Part shown: positions 52,233 to 62,621 of the stretch, one piece after another
Numbering within the stretch: position 1 is the stretch's first letter
Layout: each line of letters begins with the position of its first letter
Assembly (NCBI RefSeq): GCF_029504575.1
Contig: NZ_JAQFII010000001.1
Coordinates: 1,772,501-1,836,500, forward strand
Length of the DNA: 64,000 nt
Direction: 5' to 3'
From: Streptomyces sp. SPB162
GTDB taxonomy: Bacteria; Actinomycetota; Actinomycetes; Streptomycetales; Streptomycetaceae
The notes under the pieces: generated by a model
The model's input: only the letters and a program-made list of their open reading frames with translations
Told to the model about the DNA's origin: nothing
Databases searched by the model: none
Position numbers and translations under genes: made by a program

Positions 52233-53024
52233 CTACTCGCCGACCCCGGCGAGGTCGCGCAGCCGGCGGCCCTGGGCGGCGCGCTCGGCGGGGCGCTGCT
52301 CCTCGTAGGAGCGGCCGACGGCGCCCTGCAGCAGGGCCTTGGTCTCGATGACGGCGTCGCGGGGCGCGGCGAGCAGCGCGGCGGCGAGGTCACGGACGGT
52401 GGCGTCCAGTTCGGTGACCGGGACGACCAGGTTGGCGAGGCCGAGGCGCTCGGCCTCCGAGCCGTGCACGAAGCGCCCGGTGGCGCAGATCTCCAGCGCC
52501 CGCGCGTAGCCGACGAGGTCGACCAGCGGCTTGGTGCCACCGAGGTCGGGGACCAGGCCGAGGCTGGTCTCGCGCATGGCGAACTGAGCGTCGTCCGCGC
52601 ACACCCGCAGATCGCAGGCGAGGGCGAGCTGGAAGCCGGCACCGATGGCGTGGCCCTGTACGGCCGCGATGCTCACGATGTCGCTGCGCCGCCACCAGGT
52701 GAACGCTTCCTGGTACTCGGCGATGGTCGCGTCGAGCTGCTTGTCGGAACCGCGCGCGAGGTCGATGAACGACGGCTCGCCGTCGAAGCCCTCGGGCGTG
52801 AAGGCCTGCCGGTCGAGTCCGGCGGAGAAGGACTGACCTTCGCCGCGGAGCACGACGACGCGTACGTCGCCCGGCAGGAGCCGGCCGGCTTCTGTCAGCG
52901 TCCGCCACATGGCGGGCGACTGGGCGTTGCGCTTGGCCGGATTGCACAGTGTGACGGTCGCGACGGAGTCGTCGGCGGTGAGCCGCACTCCGTCCCGCTC
53001 GAGCAGCACGGTGGGGTCGGGCAT
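52233..53024 (-). CDS. enoyl-CoA hydratase/isomerase family protein
   Basis: 263-residue crotonase-fold enzyme. Oxyanion-hole regions are visible as FSAGLDRQAF (about 66-75) and HAIGAGFQLALACDLRVC (about 124-141). The residue following typical active-site position in LGLVPDLGGTKPL is Asp, so hydratase activity is uncertain and isomerase or other crotonase chemistry is possible. GGAGGTG precedes the ATG. It is monocistronic by appearance; no beta-oxidation partners adjoin it. Confidence 0.92.
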   Translation of the reverse strand: MPDPTVLLERDGVRLTADDSVATVTLCNPAKRNAQSPAMWRTLTEAGRLLPGDVRVVVLRGEGQSFSAGLDRQAFTPEGFDGEPSFIDLARGSDKQLDATIAEYQEAFTWWRRSDIVSIAAVQGHAIGAGFQLALACDLRVCADDAQFAMRETSLGLVPDLGGTKPLVDLVGYARALEICATGRFVHGSEAERLGLANLVVPVTELDATVRDLAAALLAAPRDAVIETKALLQGAVGRSYEEQRPAERAAQGRRLRDLAGVGE

Positions 53025-53139
53025 CGGGCACCTCCGAGCGAACCACGGAATTGATTACCGAAGAGTAACCACCCGGTCGACACACGCGACGACCGGGTGG
53101 GCACGCCGGGAATCCGGATCGCGGGAGATGCCCTGCCCG

Positions 53140-53364
53140 TCAGGCCGTAGCGGCCTTCGACTTGCCTCGTGTTGCGCCGCCGCGACCGCGAAGGGTCACG
53201 CCGGACTCGCTGAGCATCCGGTGCACGAATCCATAGGAGCGGCCGGTTTCCTCGGCCAACGCCCGGATGCTCGCACCGGAGTCGTACTTCTTCTTCAGGT
53301 CTGCCGCGAGCTTCTCGCGCGCGGCGCCGGTTACCCGGCTGCCCTTCTTCAGAGTCTCGGCCAC
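53140..53364 (-). CDS. small helix-turn-helix protein, conserved in Streptomyces
   Basis: 74-residue basic protein. The HTH spans AADLKKKYDSGASIRALAEETGRSYGFVHRMLSESG (key pattern: IRALAEETGRSYGFVHRML), flanked by a Lys/Arg-rich N-terminus and a basic C-terminal RGRGGATRGKSKAATA-type tail typical of nucleoid-associated proteins. The GTG at 53364 follows GAGGAGG at five bases. It sits alone, 387 bases downstream of the ABC-F gene. The function is not known; DNA binding is inferred from composition and fold. Confidence 0.88.
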   Translation of the reverse strand: MAETLKKGSRVTGAAREKLAADLKKKYDSGASIRALAEETGRSYGFVHRMLSESGVTLRGRGGATRGKSKAATA

Positions 53365-53622
53365 CCGTGCCTCCTCTAGGGAAGTGCGCTCTGGACTCTC
53401 ATGATCACCCCTAGGCGGCTTCCTGGCCACCCATTCGGCAAGGTCCGTACGACAACATTTGAAGAGGAGACCTTTTTTCGGCGACCGAGCAGCACGGGAA
53501 GATCCCTGAATTCGGCCGTCGTTTTCCGGACAATTGTCCGAGCGCCGCGAGAAGCGGCAGGTCATCCATGGTCGGTAAGGAGTTTCCCGACGTCACACCA
53601 CTGATCGACTCAGGGCGGCACC

Positions 53623-53651
53623 CATACCGCGCCACCGGGTGGCGCGGTATG
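53623..53651. terminator. terminator after the ABC-F gene
   Basis: Thirteen-base perfect arms CATACCGCGCCAC and GTGGCGCGGTATG with a 3-base loop, about 100 bases beyond the ABC-F stop. The rest of the 387-base gap 53365-53751 shows several short GATC-containing repeats but nothing I can support as a gene or site. Confidence 0.8.
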
Positions 53652-53751
53652 AGCTCGTCTCACACAGATGATGGATCACCCATAGGCCGAATGATCCACT
53701 GCCAAGTGATCAGAGGGGCCGGCGGCGATCCGACAGGCCGCGCGGGAGGGG

Positions 53752-55350
53752 TCAGGCCAGCGAGACCAGATCCGCGTAGTCCTCGCCCCACAGGTCCTCG
53801 ACACCGTCGGGCAGCAGGATGATCTTCTCGGGCGCCAGCGCGTGCACCGCGCCCTCGTCGTGCGTCACCAGGACGACGGCGCCGCTGAACGTGTGCAGCG
53901 CGCCGAGGATCTCCTCGCGGCTGGCCGGGTCGAGGTTGTTGGTGGGCTCGTCGAGCAGCAGCACGTTCGCGCTGGAGACCACCAGCGACGCGAGCGCCAG
54001 CCGGGTCTTCTCACCACCGGACAGGACACCGGCCGGCTTGTTCACGTCGTCGCCCGAGAACAGGAACGAGCCGAGGATCTTGCGGATCTCGACCAGGTCG
54101 GTGTCCGGGGCGGCCGAGCGCATGTTCTCCAGGACCGTGCGGTCCGGATCCAGCGTCTCGTGCTCCTGGGCGTAGTAGCCGAGCTTGAGGCCGTGGCCCG
54201 GCTCGACCTTCCCGGTGTCGGGCGTCTCGACGCCCGCCAGCAGGCGCAGCAGCGTCGTCTTGCCGGCGCCGTTGAGGCCGAGGATGACGACGCGGGAGCC
54301 GCGGTCGATGGCCAGGTCGACGTCGGTGAAGATCTCCAGCGAGCCGTACGACTTCGACAGTCCGGTCGCCATCAGCGGGGTCTTGCCGCAGGGCGCGGGG
54401 TCCGGGAAGCGGAGCTTGGCGACCTTGTCCGAGACCCGGACGGCGTCGAGGCCCGCCAGCAGCCGGTCGGCGCGCTTGGCCATGTTCTGCGCGGCGACCG
54501 TCTTGGTGGCCTTGGCGCGCATCTTGTCGGCCTGCGAGTTGAGCGACGCGGCCTTCTTCTCGGCGTTGCTGCGCTCGCGCTTGCGGCGCTTCTCGTCGGC
54601 CTCGCGCTGGGCCTGGTACAGCTTCCAGCCCATGTTGTAGACGTCGATCTGGGTGCGGTTGGCGTCCAGGTAGAAGACCTTGTTGACGACCGTCTCCACG
54701 AGCTGGATGTCGTGGGAGATCACGATGAAGCCGCCGCGGTACGTCTTGAGGTAGTCGCGCAGCCAGGCGATCGAGTCCGCGTCCAGGTGGTTGGTCGGCT
54801 CGTCCAGCAGCAGGGTGTCGGCGTCGGAGAACAGGATCCGGGCCAGCTCCACCCGGCGTCGCTGACCGCCGGACAGGGTGTGCAGCGGCTGGCCGAGCAC
54901 CCGGTCGGGCAGCCCCAGCGCGGCGGCGATGGTGGACGCCTCGGCCTCGGCCGCGTAGCCGCCCTTGGTGAGGAACTCGGTCTCCAGGTTGGAGTACTTC
55001 CGCATCGCCTTCTCGCGGGTGGCGCCCTTGCCGTTCGCCATCCGCTCCTCGTTCTCCCGCATCTTGCGCAGGACGGAGTCCAGGTCGCGTGCGGAGAGGA
55101 TGCGGTCGCGGGCGAGGGTCTCCAGGTCGCCGGTGCGCGGGTCCTGCGGGAGGTAGCCGACCTCGCCCGACCGGGTCACGGTGCCGCCGGCGGGCTGGCC
55201 CTCACCCGCCAGGACCTTGGTCAGGGTGGTCTTGCCGGCACCGTTGCGGCCGACGAGGCCGATGCGGTCGCCCTTGGCGATACGGAAGGAGGCGGACTCG
55301 ATGAGGATGCGGGCTCCAGCACGCAGCTCGAGGCCGGTGGCAGTAATCAC
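53752..55350 (-). CDS. ABC-F family ATPase (ribosome-associated type)
   Basis: 532-residue soluble protein with two ATP-binding cassettes and no membrane domain. First cassette: GLVGRNGAGKTTLTKVL, LSGGQRRRVELARILF, LLLDEPTNHLD; inter-domain linker with the charged AQREADEKRRKRERSNAEKK stretch; second cassette: GLNGAGKTTLLRLL, LSGGEKTRLALASLV, LLLDEPTNNLD. ABC-F proteins act on the ribosome in translation control or antibiotic resistance; this one resembles the housekeeping type. The GTG at 55350 follows GGAG. Confidence 0.93.
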   Translation of the reverse strand: MITATGLELRAGARILIESASFRIAKGDRIGLVGRNGAGKTTLTKVLAGEGQPAGGTVTRSGEVGYLPQDPRTGDLETLARDRILSARDLDSVLRKMRENEERMANGKGATREKAMRKYSNLETEFLTKGGYAAEAEASTIAAALGLPDRVLGQPLHTLSGGQRRRVELARILFSDADTLLLDEPTNHLDADSIAWLRDYLKTYRGGFIVISHDIQLVETVVNKVFYLDANRTQIDVYNMGWKLYQAQREADEKRRKRERSNAEKKAASLNSQADKMRAKATKTVAAQNMAKRADRLLAGLDAVRVSDKVAKLRFPDPAPCGKTPLMATGLSKSYGSLEIFTDVDLAIDRGSRVVILGLNGAGKTTLLRLLAGVETPDTGKVEPGHGLKLGYYAQEHETLDPDRTVLENMRSAAPDTDLVEIRKILGSFLFSGDDVNKPAGVLSGGEKTRLALASLVVSSANVLLLDEPTNNLDPASREEILGALHTFSGAVVLVTHDEGAVHALAPEKIILLPDGVEDLWGEDYADLVSLA

Positions 55351-55576
55351 GGGAAAAGCTCCAGGGCATGGCGAACGACAGAAAGGGGCGCGGGGAGGTC
55401 GTACGCCGCCGGCTAATGAACGAGAGGGACTGCCATACAGGCCAGTCTACCGGGGCGTGGCAAGCCGGTTGTTGCCCGAGACGGGGGGTCGAGGTGGTAC
55501 GCACCGGGCGCCGTGGGCCCCGATCAGCGGACTTCCGGCGCGCCGGTGTGGGGCACATCACCATCCGGGCGCGAGG

Positions 55577-55607
55577 ACGGTGCGGCCCCTCGCCGGGGCC
55601 GCACCGT
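55577..55607. terminator. terminator after the gene at 55621-57009
   Basis: Thirteen-base perfect arms ACGGTGCGGCCCC and GGGGCCGCACCGT with a 5-base loop, 14 bases beyond the stop codon. The 270-base gap 55351-55620 also includes an open frame in the other strand that I reject as non-coding. Confidence 0.85.
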
Positions 55608-55620
55608 TCGCCGTAGTCCT

Positions 55621-57009
55621 TCAGACGCCGCCGGTGTGCACCTGGAAGGCGGCGCGGCGGACGGCCTTGGCGACGGCCGGGTCCGGGTGCGCGGCGGCCA
55701 GCGCCACGAGCACCTGGACGGTACGGGGGTGCCCCGCGCCGCGGATCTCCACCAGGAGCGACCGCACCGAGCCCTCCACCGCCGCGTCGAGGTGGCTGAC
55801 GAGCAGCTGCCCCTCGCCGTGGTCGGCGACGGCCGCGGCGGTGTCCACCCACAGCCAGGCCGTCTCCTCGCGCGTCAGCAGCCCCGCGACGGCCTCCGGG
55901 TCGTCGCCGTCCTGCTCGGCCAGCCACAGCAGCGCGTACGGACGCAGCGTCGGCTCCTCCGAGGCGGCGCGGACGGCGGGCTCGGCGGGCGCCCCGACCA
56001 CCCGGAGCGCCTCGAAGGCCAGGCCGCGCAGCAGCGCGTCGTCACCGCGGGCGGTCTCCAGCAGCTCGGCGACGGCCAGGCCGGCGGGCCGGGCGGCGAG
56101 CCAGGCGCGGTACTCGGCGCGGGCCGGGCCGGGGGACAGCCGCGCGCAGGCGCGCAGCATGTTCTCGGCGGGCTGCTCGATGTGGCCGGCCGGGCCCTGG
56201 GCGGCCACACAGATCTGCTCCAGCTTGACCCAGACCGCCCAGTTGCCGAGCGGGGTGAGCACGACCTCCCGGGTGTCGGAGCAGGCGTCGCGCGGCTGCA
56301 GCGCGCCGACCCCGGCCACCGCGTCGAGCACCCAGTCCAGGAGCCCGGGCAGCGGGTCGTGGGCGCCGTCGGCGGGCGGCTCGTGCCGTTCGGTCCGCAG
56401 CTCCGCGACCCGCTGGCGCAGCAGGTCGAGCAGGGTGTCGACCGGCACCGGCCCCGAGGACAGGTGCAGGAAGGACAGCAGCTGGGGGGTGGCCTCGACG
56501 ACCTCGGCCACCAGCGAGGGGTCCGCCGCGGCGGAGTCGCCGGGGGGATGCGCGAGGGACCAGGCGTCGAAGAGCGCGACCCAGCCACGCAGTACGGCGG
56601 TGTTGTCGCGGTCCCAGGCGCGCAGCCGCCAGCCGGGGCGGGCGGTCCCCCGGTGGAGTTCGATCAGGCCGGCGAGCCGGGCGCGGTCCCAGCCGGACCG
56701 GATCTGCCGTTCCGTCAACTCCAGCTCGGCTGCCGCCTGCTGGACGTCGGCGTCGGGAAGTATCCCGGTCGGGCCGGCGGTGCCGGGGCCCGCTTCGGAC
56801 CACCGCGCGAGGCGGACGGTGTCGGCGAGTTCGGCACGTGCCTGGCGCGCGAGCTCGGAGAGCGCGGGGGTGCCCTCGGGCGGCCGCGGCGGCCGGGAGC
56901 GCCGCGCCGTCGCCGTGGGGCGGGCGGCGGAGCCCCCCACGGCGAAGGCCAGGGAGGGTCGTCGGGGGACAAGACGGAGCGGAGTGTCTCGCGAAGTACG
57001 GGACGTCAC
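55621..57009 (-). CDS. conserved Streptomyces protein of unknown function (HEAT-like)
   Basis: 462-residue soluble protein. After a basic, disordered N-terminus (about 1-50) it has an HTH-like region (LTERQIRSGWDRARLAGLIEL) and then a long helical region ending in repeats such as LLRGLAFEALRVVGAPAEPAVRAA and HPRTVQVLVALAAAHPDPAVAKAVRRA, which look like HEAT-type helices. I do not recognise an enzyme motif. The open frame extends much further upstream but that part overlaps the alpha/beta hydrolase gene, so the GTG at 57009 is used although no clear ribosome site is present. Confidence 0.75.
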   Translation of the reverse strand: MTSRTSRDTPLRLVPRRPSLAFAVGGSAARPTATARRSRPPRPPEGTPALSELARQARAELADTVRLARWSEAGPGTAGPTGILPDADVQQAAAELELTERQIRSGWDRARLAGLIELHRGTARPGWRLRAWDRDNTAVLRGWVALFDAWSLAHPPGDSAAADPSLVAEVVEATPQLLSFLHLSSGPVPVDTLLDLLRQRVAELRTERHEPPADGAHDPLPGLLDWVLDAVAGVGALQPRDACSDTREVVLTPLGNWAVWVKLEQICVAAQGPAGHIEQPAENMLRACARLSPGPARAEYRAWLAARPAGLAVAELLETARGDDALLRGLAFEALRVVGAPAEPAVRAASEEPTLRPYALLWLAEQDGDDPEAVAGLLTREETAWLWVDTAAAVADHGEGQLLVSHLDAAVEGSVRSLLVEIRGAGHPRTVQVLVALAAAHPDPAVAKAVRRAAFQVHTGGV

Positions 57010-57098
57010 TGGAGCAGTGTCCCGGGTGAGGCCCCAGAATCCCAAACGCGCTCCGGGGCGGCGCCCCTCACGCTGTGCTCCCGGCCCCGCGCCGAGCG

Positions 57099-58214
57099 CT
57101 ACATCAGGGGGGTCAGAAATCGCCGCAGAGCCTCTTCGTACGCCACCGGGTCGACATTCCACATAGCGCCGTGGGAGGCCCCGGGGACGGTGTGCAGCGT
57201 GACCAGTTCCGGTCGTCTCGCGGCGAGTTGGCGCGAGCCTGACCAGGACGAGAGGGTGTCGTCGGGACCATGCGCGATGAGGGTGGGGACGCTCAGCCGG
57301 TCTGGGTCGGCGGCGTCCGAGATACGTTCCGCATGCAGCCCCGTGCGCCCCTCCGCGGCGCGCACGCCGAGCGGCACCAGCGCTCCCGGCACGCCGTGCG
57401 AAAACGCCGCGGAGCGCACGGTCGACTTCCAGTCCAGAACGGGCGAATCGAGGATCAGCCCGCTGATCCGGTCCCGCAGCCCCGAGTGGTCGGCGGCCCG
57501 CAGGGCCATCGTGGCGCCCGTCGACCACCCGTAGAGCACGATCCGTTCGGCGCCGTACTCGACGGCGTACCGCATCGCCGCGTCCAGGTCGCGCCATTCG
57601 GTGTCGCCGAGGTGGCCGAGGCCGTCGGGTGAGGCCGGGGCGCCGGGATCGTTGCGGTAGCCGAGGCCGAGCACCGGGAAGCGGTGCCCGCTCAGGGCGG
57701 GCAGGACGTTGAGCGGGAGTTCGCGGGTGGTGCCCAGGCCGTGCACGGCGATCACCCACGTCGAGCGGTCCCCGGGGACGAACCAGGCGGGCAGCGGGCC
57801 GAGTTCGCCCGGCACCAGCACCTCGGCGTAGTCAAGACCGAGGGCGCCGCGCGGGTCGCCCGCGTGGACCTGGGCCGTCAACCGCACCCTGGTGCCCGGA
57901 TCCAGCGCACCGGTGTACACGCGGTCCAGGCGCCGCGCGACCGTGCCCGGCGTCGTCCACAGCACCTCGCCGACCGCGGCGTGCACGCCGTCGCCGGACA
58001 GGCCGTAGACGCCCGGCCGCAGGGAGGCCAGGGCGCGCGTCAGGGTGACCTGGCCCGCCGCGGTGGCGTGGACGGTCAGCCATTCGTCCGGTTCCGCGCC
58101 GTCGGTGGACGGCTTGAGGGCAACGTCGGACACGTACCGTCCGGCCGCCACAACGGCCGCCCCGGCACCGATCACGGTGGTGGCGGCAAGGACCGCCACG
58201 GTTCGCTTACGCAT
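57099..58214 (-). CDS. alpha/beta hydrolase family protein with N-terminal membrane anchor
   Basis: 371-residue hydrolase. An N-terminal hydrophobic segment (about 7-26) after MRKRT suggests a signal anchor. The catalytic part has the oxyanion region VIAVHGLGTTRELPLN, the nucleophile elbow YGWSTGATMAL (Ser), the acid in HGPDDTLSS and the His in GASHGAM. A beta-rich domain precedes it (about 35-160). It is divergent from nothing; the aldolase gene lies upstream on the same strand. Substrate unknown. Confidence 0.9.
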   Translation of the reverse strand: MRKRTVAVLAATTVIGAGAAVVAAGRYVSDVALKPSTDGAEPDEWLTVHATAAGQVTLTRALASLRPGVYGLSGDGVHAAVGEVLWTTPGTVARRLDRVYTGALDPGTRVRLTAQVHAGDPRGALGLDYAEVLVPGELGPLPAWFVPGDRSTWVIAVHGLGTTRELPLNVLPALSGHRFPVLGLGYRNDPGAPASPDGLGHLGDTEWRDLDAAMRYAVEYGAERIVLYGWSTGATMALRAADHSGLRDRISGLILDSPVLDWKSTVRSAAFSHGVPGALVPLGVRAAEGRTGLHAERISDAADPDRLSVPTLIAHGPDDTLSSWSGSRQLAARRPELVTLHTVPGASHGAMWNVDPVAYEEALRRFLTPLM

Positions 58215-58270
58215 CGGTTCCAGTGTCCGCGCAGCGGCGCGATGCGGCCAGTGGACGTCGGCCGCCCGTG

Positions 58271-58945
58271 TCAGGGGGCGCTGCCGCCTGGACGCCGTCG
58301 GCCCGGCTGGCCGTAGCCGCGCAGCCGCCCGGCCGCCTCGTCCATCTGTGCGTCCGACAGCAGGGCGGGGGTCAGCCCGGGGACGGAGCGGGCGGTGAGC
58401 CAGACCCGGCACATCCACTCCAGCTGCGCCGTACGGTCGTACGCCTGGTCCAGCGTGTCCCCGTACGCGACGGTGCCGTGGTTGCGCAGCAGGCACGCGC
58501 TGCGGTCGCGCAGCGCTTCCAGCACCCGCTCGGCCAGCTCGTCCGTCCCGTAGAGGGCGTATCCCGCGACCCGGATCCGGCCACCCATCGCGGCCGCCAT
58601 GTAGTGGATCGAGGGGAGCTCGTCCACCAGCGTCGAGACGGCCGTGGCGTGGACCGCGTGGGTGTGCACGACGGCCCGCGCGTCCGTGCCGCGGTAGACG
58701 GCCAGGTGCATCGGCAGTTCACTGGTGGGGCGCAGCCGTCCGGAGACCTGGCGGCCGTCCAGGTCGACGGCGACGGCGTCGACCGGGCCGAGCCGGTCGT
58801 ACGGGACGCCGGTCGGGGTCACCAGCACCAGATCGCCCACCCGGACCGAGACATTGCCGGACGTACCGACCACCAGGCCGTCCGTGACGCTTCGCCGGGC
58901 CGTGGCGACCAGTTCCGACCAGGCTTTCTCCATGGCATCGCGCAT
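58271..58945 (-). CDS. class II aldolase/adducin family protein
   Basis: 224-residue enzyme of the class II aldolase/adducin family, which includes L-fuculose-1-phosphate aldolase and L-ribulose-5-phosphate epimerase. Zinc ligands are visible in VVHTHAVHATAV (about 90-101) and LLRNHGTVAYGDTLDQA (about 151-167); the phosphate/substrate motifs GTSGNVSVR and TPTGVPYDRL are intact. AAGGA lies eight bases before the ATG at 58945; an internal ATG at 58933 is possible. The substrate cannot be set, and no sugar kinase is near. Confidence 0.92.
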   Translation of the reverse strand: MRDAMEKAWSELVATARRSVTDGLVVGTSGNVSVRVGDLVLVTPTGVPYDRLGPVDAVAVDLDGRQVSGRLRPTSELPMHLAVYRGTDARAVVHTHAVHATAVSTLVDELPSIHYMAAAMGGRIRVAGYALYGTDELAERVLEALRDRSACLLRNHGTVAYGDTLDQAYDRTAQLEWMCRVWLTARSVPGLTPALLSDAQMDEAAGRLRGYGQPGRRRPGGSAP

Positions 58946-59055
58946 CCGTCGATCCTTACAGGTTGGCCGTTGCCGCGTGCTCGCGGGGCGCAGTACCGTC
59001 CCGCACACCACCGGCCGCACACCACGGCCGAACGCACACGGATTGCAGGGGCATC

Positions 59056-60447
59056 ATGACCACCGTCAACGGCGGCATCTCCTTCTGGTACTCGCAGACC
59101 GGCGTGCCCGTGCCCCGCGAGCCACTGCCGGGGGACACCACCGCCGACGTCTGCATCGTCGGGGGCGGCTACACGGGGCTGTGGACGGCGTACTACCTCA
59201 AGAAGGCCGTGCCGTTCCTGCGGATCACCGTCCTGGAGCAGAAGTTCTGCGGCTACGGCGCGTCCGGGCGCAACGGCGGCTGGCTCTACAACGGCATCGC
59301 GGGCCGCGACCGGTACGCGAAGCTGCACGGCCATGACGCCGCCGTGGCGCTGCAGCACGCGATGAACGAGACGGTGGACGAGGTGGTGCGGATCGCCGCC
59401 GAGGAGGGCATCGACGCCGACATCGTCAAGGGCGGGGTGCTGGAGGTGGCGCACTCCCCCGCGCAGCTCGCCCGGCTGAAGGCGTTCCACGAGGCCGAGG
59501 TGGCCTTCGGCGAGAAGGACCGGTTGCTGCTGGGCGCCCGCGAGTCCGCGGAGCGGATCCGGGTCGCCGGGACCTCCGGCGGCACCTGGACGCCGCACGG
59601 CGCTCGTATACATCCGGTGAAGCTGCTGCAGGGGCTGGCGAAGGCCGTCGAGGCACTGGGGGTGGTGATCCACGAGTCCACCGCGGTGACCGAGATCAAA
59701 CCGAAGCACGCGATCACCCCTTACGGAACCGTGCGCGCCCCGTACGTGCTGCGCTGCACCGAGGGCTTCACGGCCTCGATCAAGGGGCAGAAGCGGGCCT
59801 GGCTGCCGATGAACTCGTCGATGATCGCCACCGAGCCGCTGCCGCGGCAGGTCTGGGACACCATCGGCTGGGACGGCCGCGAGACCCTCGGCGACATGGC
59901 GCACGCGTACATGTACGCGCAGCGCACCGCCGACGACCGGATCGCGCTGGGCGGCCGCGGGGTGCCCTACCGCTTCGGTTCGCGGACCGACAACGACGGG
60001 CGCACCCAGCCGGCCACGGTCGAGGCGCTGCGCGAGATCTTGGTCCGCTTCTTCCCCGCGACCGCCGGGGTGGCCATCGATCACGCCTGGTCAGGGGTGC
60101 TGGGCGTGCCGCGCGACTGGTGCGCGAGCGTGGAGCTGGACCGGGCCACAGGGCTCGGCTGGGCGGGCGGCTACGTCGGCAGCGGCGTCGCGACGGCGAA
60201 TCTGGCGGCGCGGACCCTGCGCGACCTGGTGCAGCTGGACTCGGGCCAGGGCCACGGCACCGAGCTGACGGCGCTGCCCTGGGTGGGGCACCGGGTGCGG
60301 CGCTGGGAACCGGAGCCGTTCCGCTGGATCGGGGTGCACGGGATGTACGCGGCCTACCGCGGCGCGGACCGCCGTGAGCTGGCCGGACGCAGCAGCGAGA
60401 CCGACCCGGTGGCGCGCGTCGCCGACCGGATCTCCGGGCGGCACTGA
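59056..60447 (+). CDS. FAD-dependent amine/amino-acid oxidoreductase (DAO family)
   Basis: 463-residue flavoprotein. The ADP-binding motif VCIVGGGYTGLWTAYYL lies at about 33-49, followed by GYGASGRNGGWLYNG (motif of GabP/PuuB-type gamma-glutamylputrescine or related amine oxidases), with a C-terminal GWAGGYVGSGVATANLAA. It resembles the YgaF/PuuB branch of the DAO family. It is divergent from the aldolase gene, with 110 bases between starts. Substrate is not defined; amine catabolism is likely. Confidence 0.92.
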   Translation: MTTVNGGISFWYSQTGVPVPREPLPGDTTADVCIVGGGYTGLWTAYYLKKAVPFLRITVLEQKFCGYGASGRNGGWLYNGIAGRDRYAKLHGHDAAVALQHAMNETVDEVVRIAAEEGIDADIVKGGVLEVAHSPAQLARLKAFHEAEVAFGEKDRLLLGARESAERIRVAGTSGGTWTPHGARIHPVKLLQGLAKAVEALGVVIHESTAVTEIKPKHAITPYGTVRAPYVLRCTEGFTASIKGQKRAWLPMNSSMIATEPLPRQVWDTIGWDGRETLGDMAHAYMYAQRTADDRIALGGRGVPYRFGSRTDNDGRTQPATVEALREILVRFFPATAGVAIDHAWSGVLGVPRDWCASVELDRATGLGWAGGYVGSGVATANLAARTLRDLVQLDSGQGHGTELTALPWVGHRVRRWEPEPFRWIGVHGMYAAYRGADRRELAGRSSETDPVARVADRISGRH

Positions 60448-60608
60448 GCGCGACCCGCGGGCGGCGCCGTACGGAATTTCCGGGTGATACCGGACACGGT
60501 GCCCGGACCGCGCCGGAGCCGGTCCCCAAGGGGCGCCTGAACCGTCCAACACCCGCCGTGGCCCGGAGAATCGGACGCGCGGACACCGGCACCATGCGGC
60601 CGCCACCA

Positions 60609-60626
60609 GTTAACCTTCCGTTCACT
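60609..60626 (+). promoter_or_regulatory. PHO box (PhoP-binding direct repeat)
   Basis: GTTAACC-TTCC-GTTCACT, two 7-base units at 11-base period, matches the Streptomyces PhoP direct-repeat consensus GTTCACC-N4-GTTCACC. It lies 55 bases before the pit start. The upstream and downstream adjacent units are not conserved, so this is a two-unit core. Confidence 0.75.
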
Positions 60627-60680
60627 CAGGCTCCGTACGGTCGCCATCGCCACTGTCCGATCAAACGATTGCCTGGGTAC

Positions 60681-61925
<1,245 letters not shown>

Positions 61926-61950
61926 TCCCGGCCCGGAAGGAACCAGCACC

Positions 61951-62184
61951 ATGCAGATCGACTGGCAGGCCCTCGGCACCGTCCTCGGCGTCACCCTCGC
62001 GGTGACCATCGGGCTGGTGGGCGTCTTCACCCTCGGCATCGTCGGGCTCGCCAAGCGGGAGTCCGCCGCGGACGGCGCCGCCGTCTCCGGCGCCTCCGCA
62101 GCCCTGACCCGGACCGGCGCCTACGCGTGCTTCGCGCTCTGCGCGGCGGCCGTCGCGTACGGCATCTACCTGATCGTCGCCTGA
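61951..62184 (+). CDS. small two-helix membrane protein linked to pit
   Basis: 77-residue protein with two hydrophobic helices (about 8-34 and 53-75) and a charged loop between them (KRESAADG). GGAAGGAACC precedes the ATG, and it starts 25 bases after pit in the same direction, so the pair is probably co-transcribed. Small proteins of this kind accompany Pit genes in Streptomyces; an accessory or regulatory role is inferred from position only. Confidence 0.85.
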   Translation: MQIDWQALGTVLGVTLAVTIGLVGVFTLGIVGLAKRESAADGAAVSGASAALTRTGAYACFALCAAAVAYGIYLIVA

Positions 62185-62245
62185 TGGTCGCCTGATCAGC
62201 GCCCGATCACCGTTCGACCGTCCCGCGATCACCGCGCCGCCCCGT

Positions 62246-62284
62246 CGAAGGCCCACATCCGCGAACCGCGGGTGTGGGCCTTCG
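62246..62284. terminator. terminator after the pit operon
   Basis: Seventeen-base arms (CGAAGGCCCACATCCGC and GCGGGTGTGGGCCTTCG, one G-U type pair) with a 5-base loop, 61 bases after the small gene's stop. It isolates the pit operon from the cobalamin genes. Confidence 0.85.
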
Positions 62285-62332
62285 CACATCTTCCGCCGCA
62301 GGTCAACAGTGAGTTGACGGGGTTCGCGGCAC

Positions 62333-62508
62333 GTGGTGGACTGCCCGGTGCCATACGGCGGTAGGAGAGGAAGTCCGGTGCGAATCCGGCGCGGTCCCGC
62401 CACTGTCACCGGGGAGTGCACCCCACCCGAACGTCACGGCCGAGCGATCGGCCCGACGGACCGGGGTGCGCGCATCCGGGAGCCAGGAGACTCTCCACCG
62501 TCGGTCAC
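62333..62508 (+). ncRNA. cobalamin riboswitch
   Basis: The 5' part contains GGAAGTCCGGTGCGAATCC followed by GCGGTCCCGCCACTGT, the most conserved core of the adenosylcobalamin riboswitch, and the 3' part contains GGAGCCAGGAGACTC, the B12-box. The order and spacing fit the family. Boundaries are approximate. It lies upstream of cbiB and should shut off expression of the cobalamin genes when cofactor is plentiful. The 437-base gap 62185-62621 holds this, the pit terminator and a possible 22-codon leader ORF. Confidence 0.93.
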
Positions 62509-62548
62509 GTCGAAACCAGGGCGCGGACCCTGAGTGAGGACTCCTGCC

Positions 62549-62617
62549 ATGCCCGGCCGCCGTCGTACTCCACCGGATTCCCAGGCCCTGTCCCGTCGAG
62601 GCGTGACGGCGGGCTGA
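62549..62617 (+). CDS. possible 22-codon leader ORF between riboswitch and cbiB
   Basis: ATG 62549 to TGA 62617 encodes a 22-residue basic peptide (begins MPGRRRTPP). The stop is four bases before the cbiB GTG, which itself lacks a good ribosome site, so translational coupling is possible. The peptide has no known domain; the call is speculative and could be a chance frame. Confidence 0.3.
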   Translation: MPGRRRTPPDSQALSRRGVTAG

Positions 62618-62621
62618 CGCC

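Noticed and set aside
55368..55616. 82-codon plus-strand frame between the ABC-F gene and the next gene
   Set aside because: Composition is Arg/Gly/Pro-rich, there is no ribosome site, and part overlaps a terminator hairpin.
57010..57759. Extension of the hypothetical frame into the alpha/beta hydrolase gene
   Set aside because: It would overlap a well-supported gene on the same strand in another frame by hundreds of bases.
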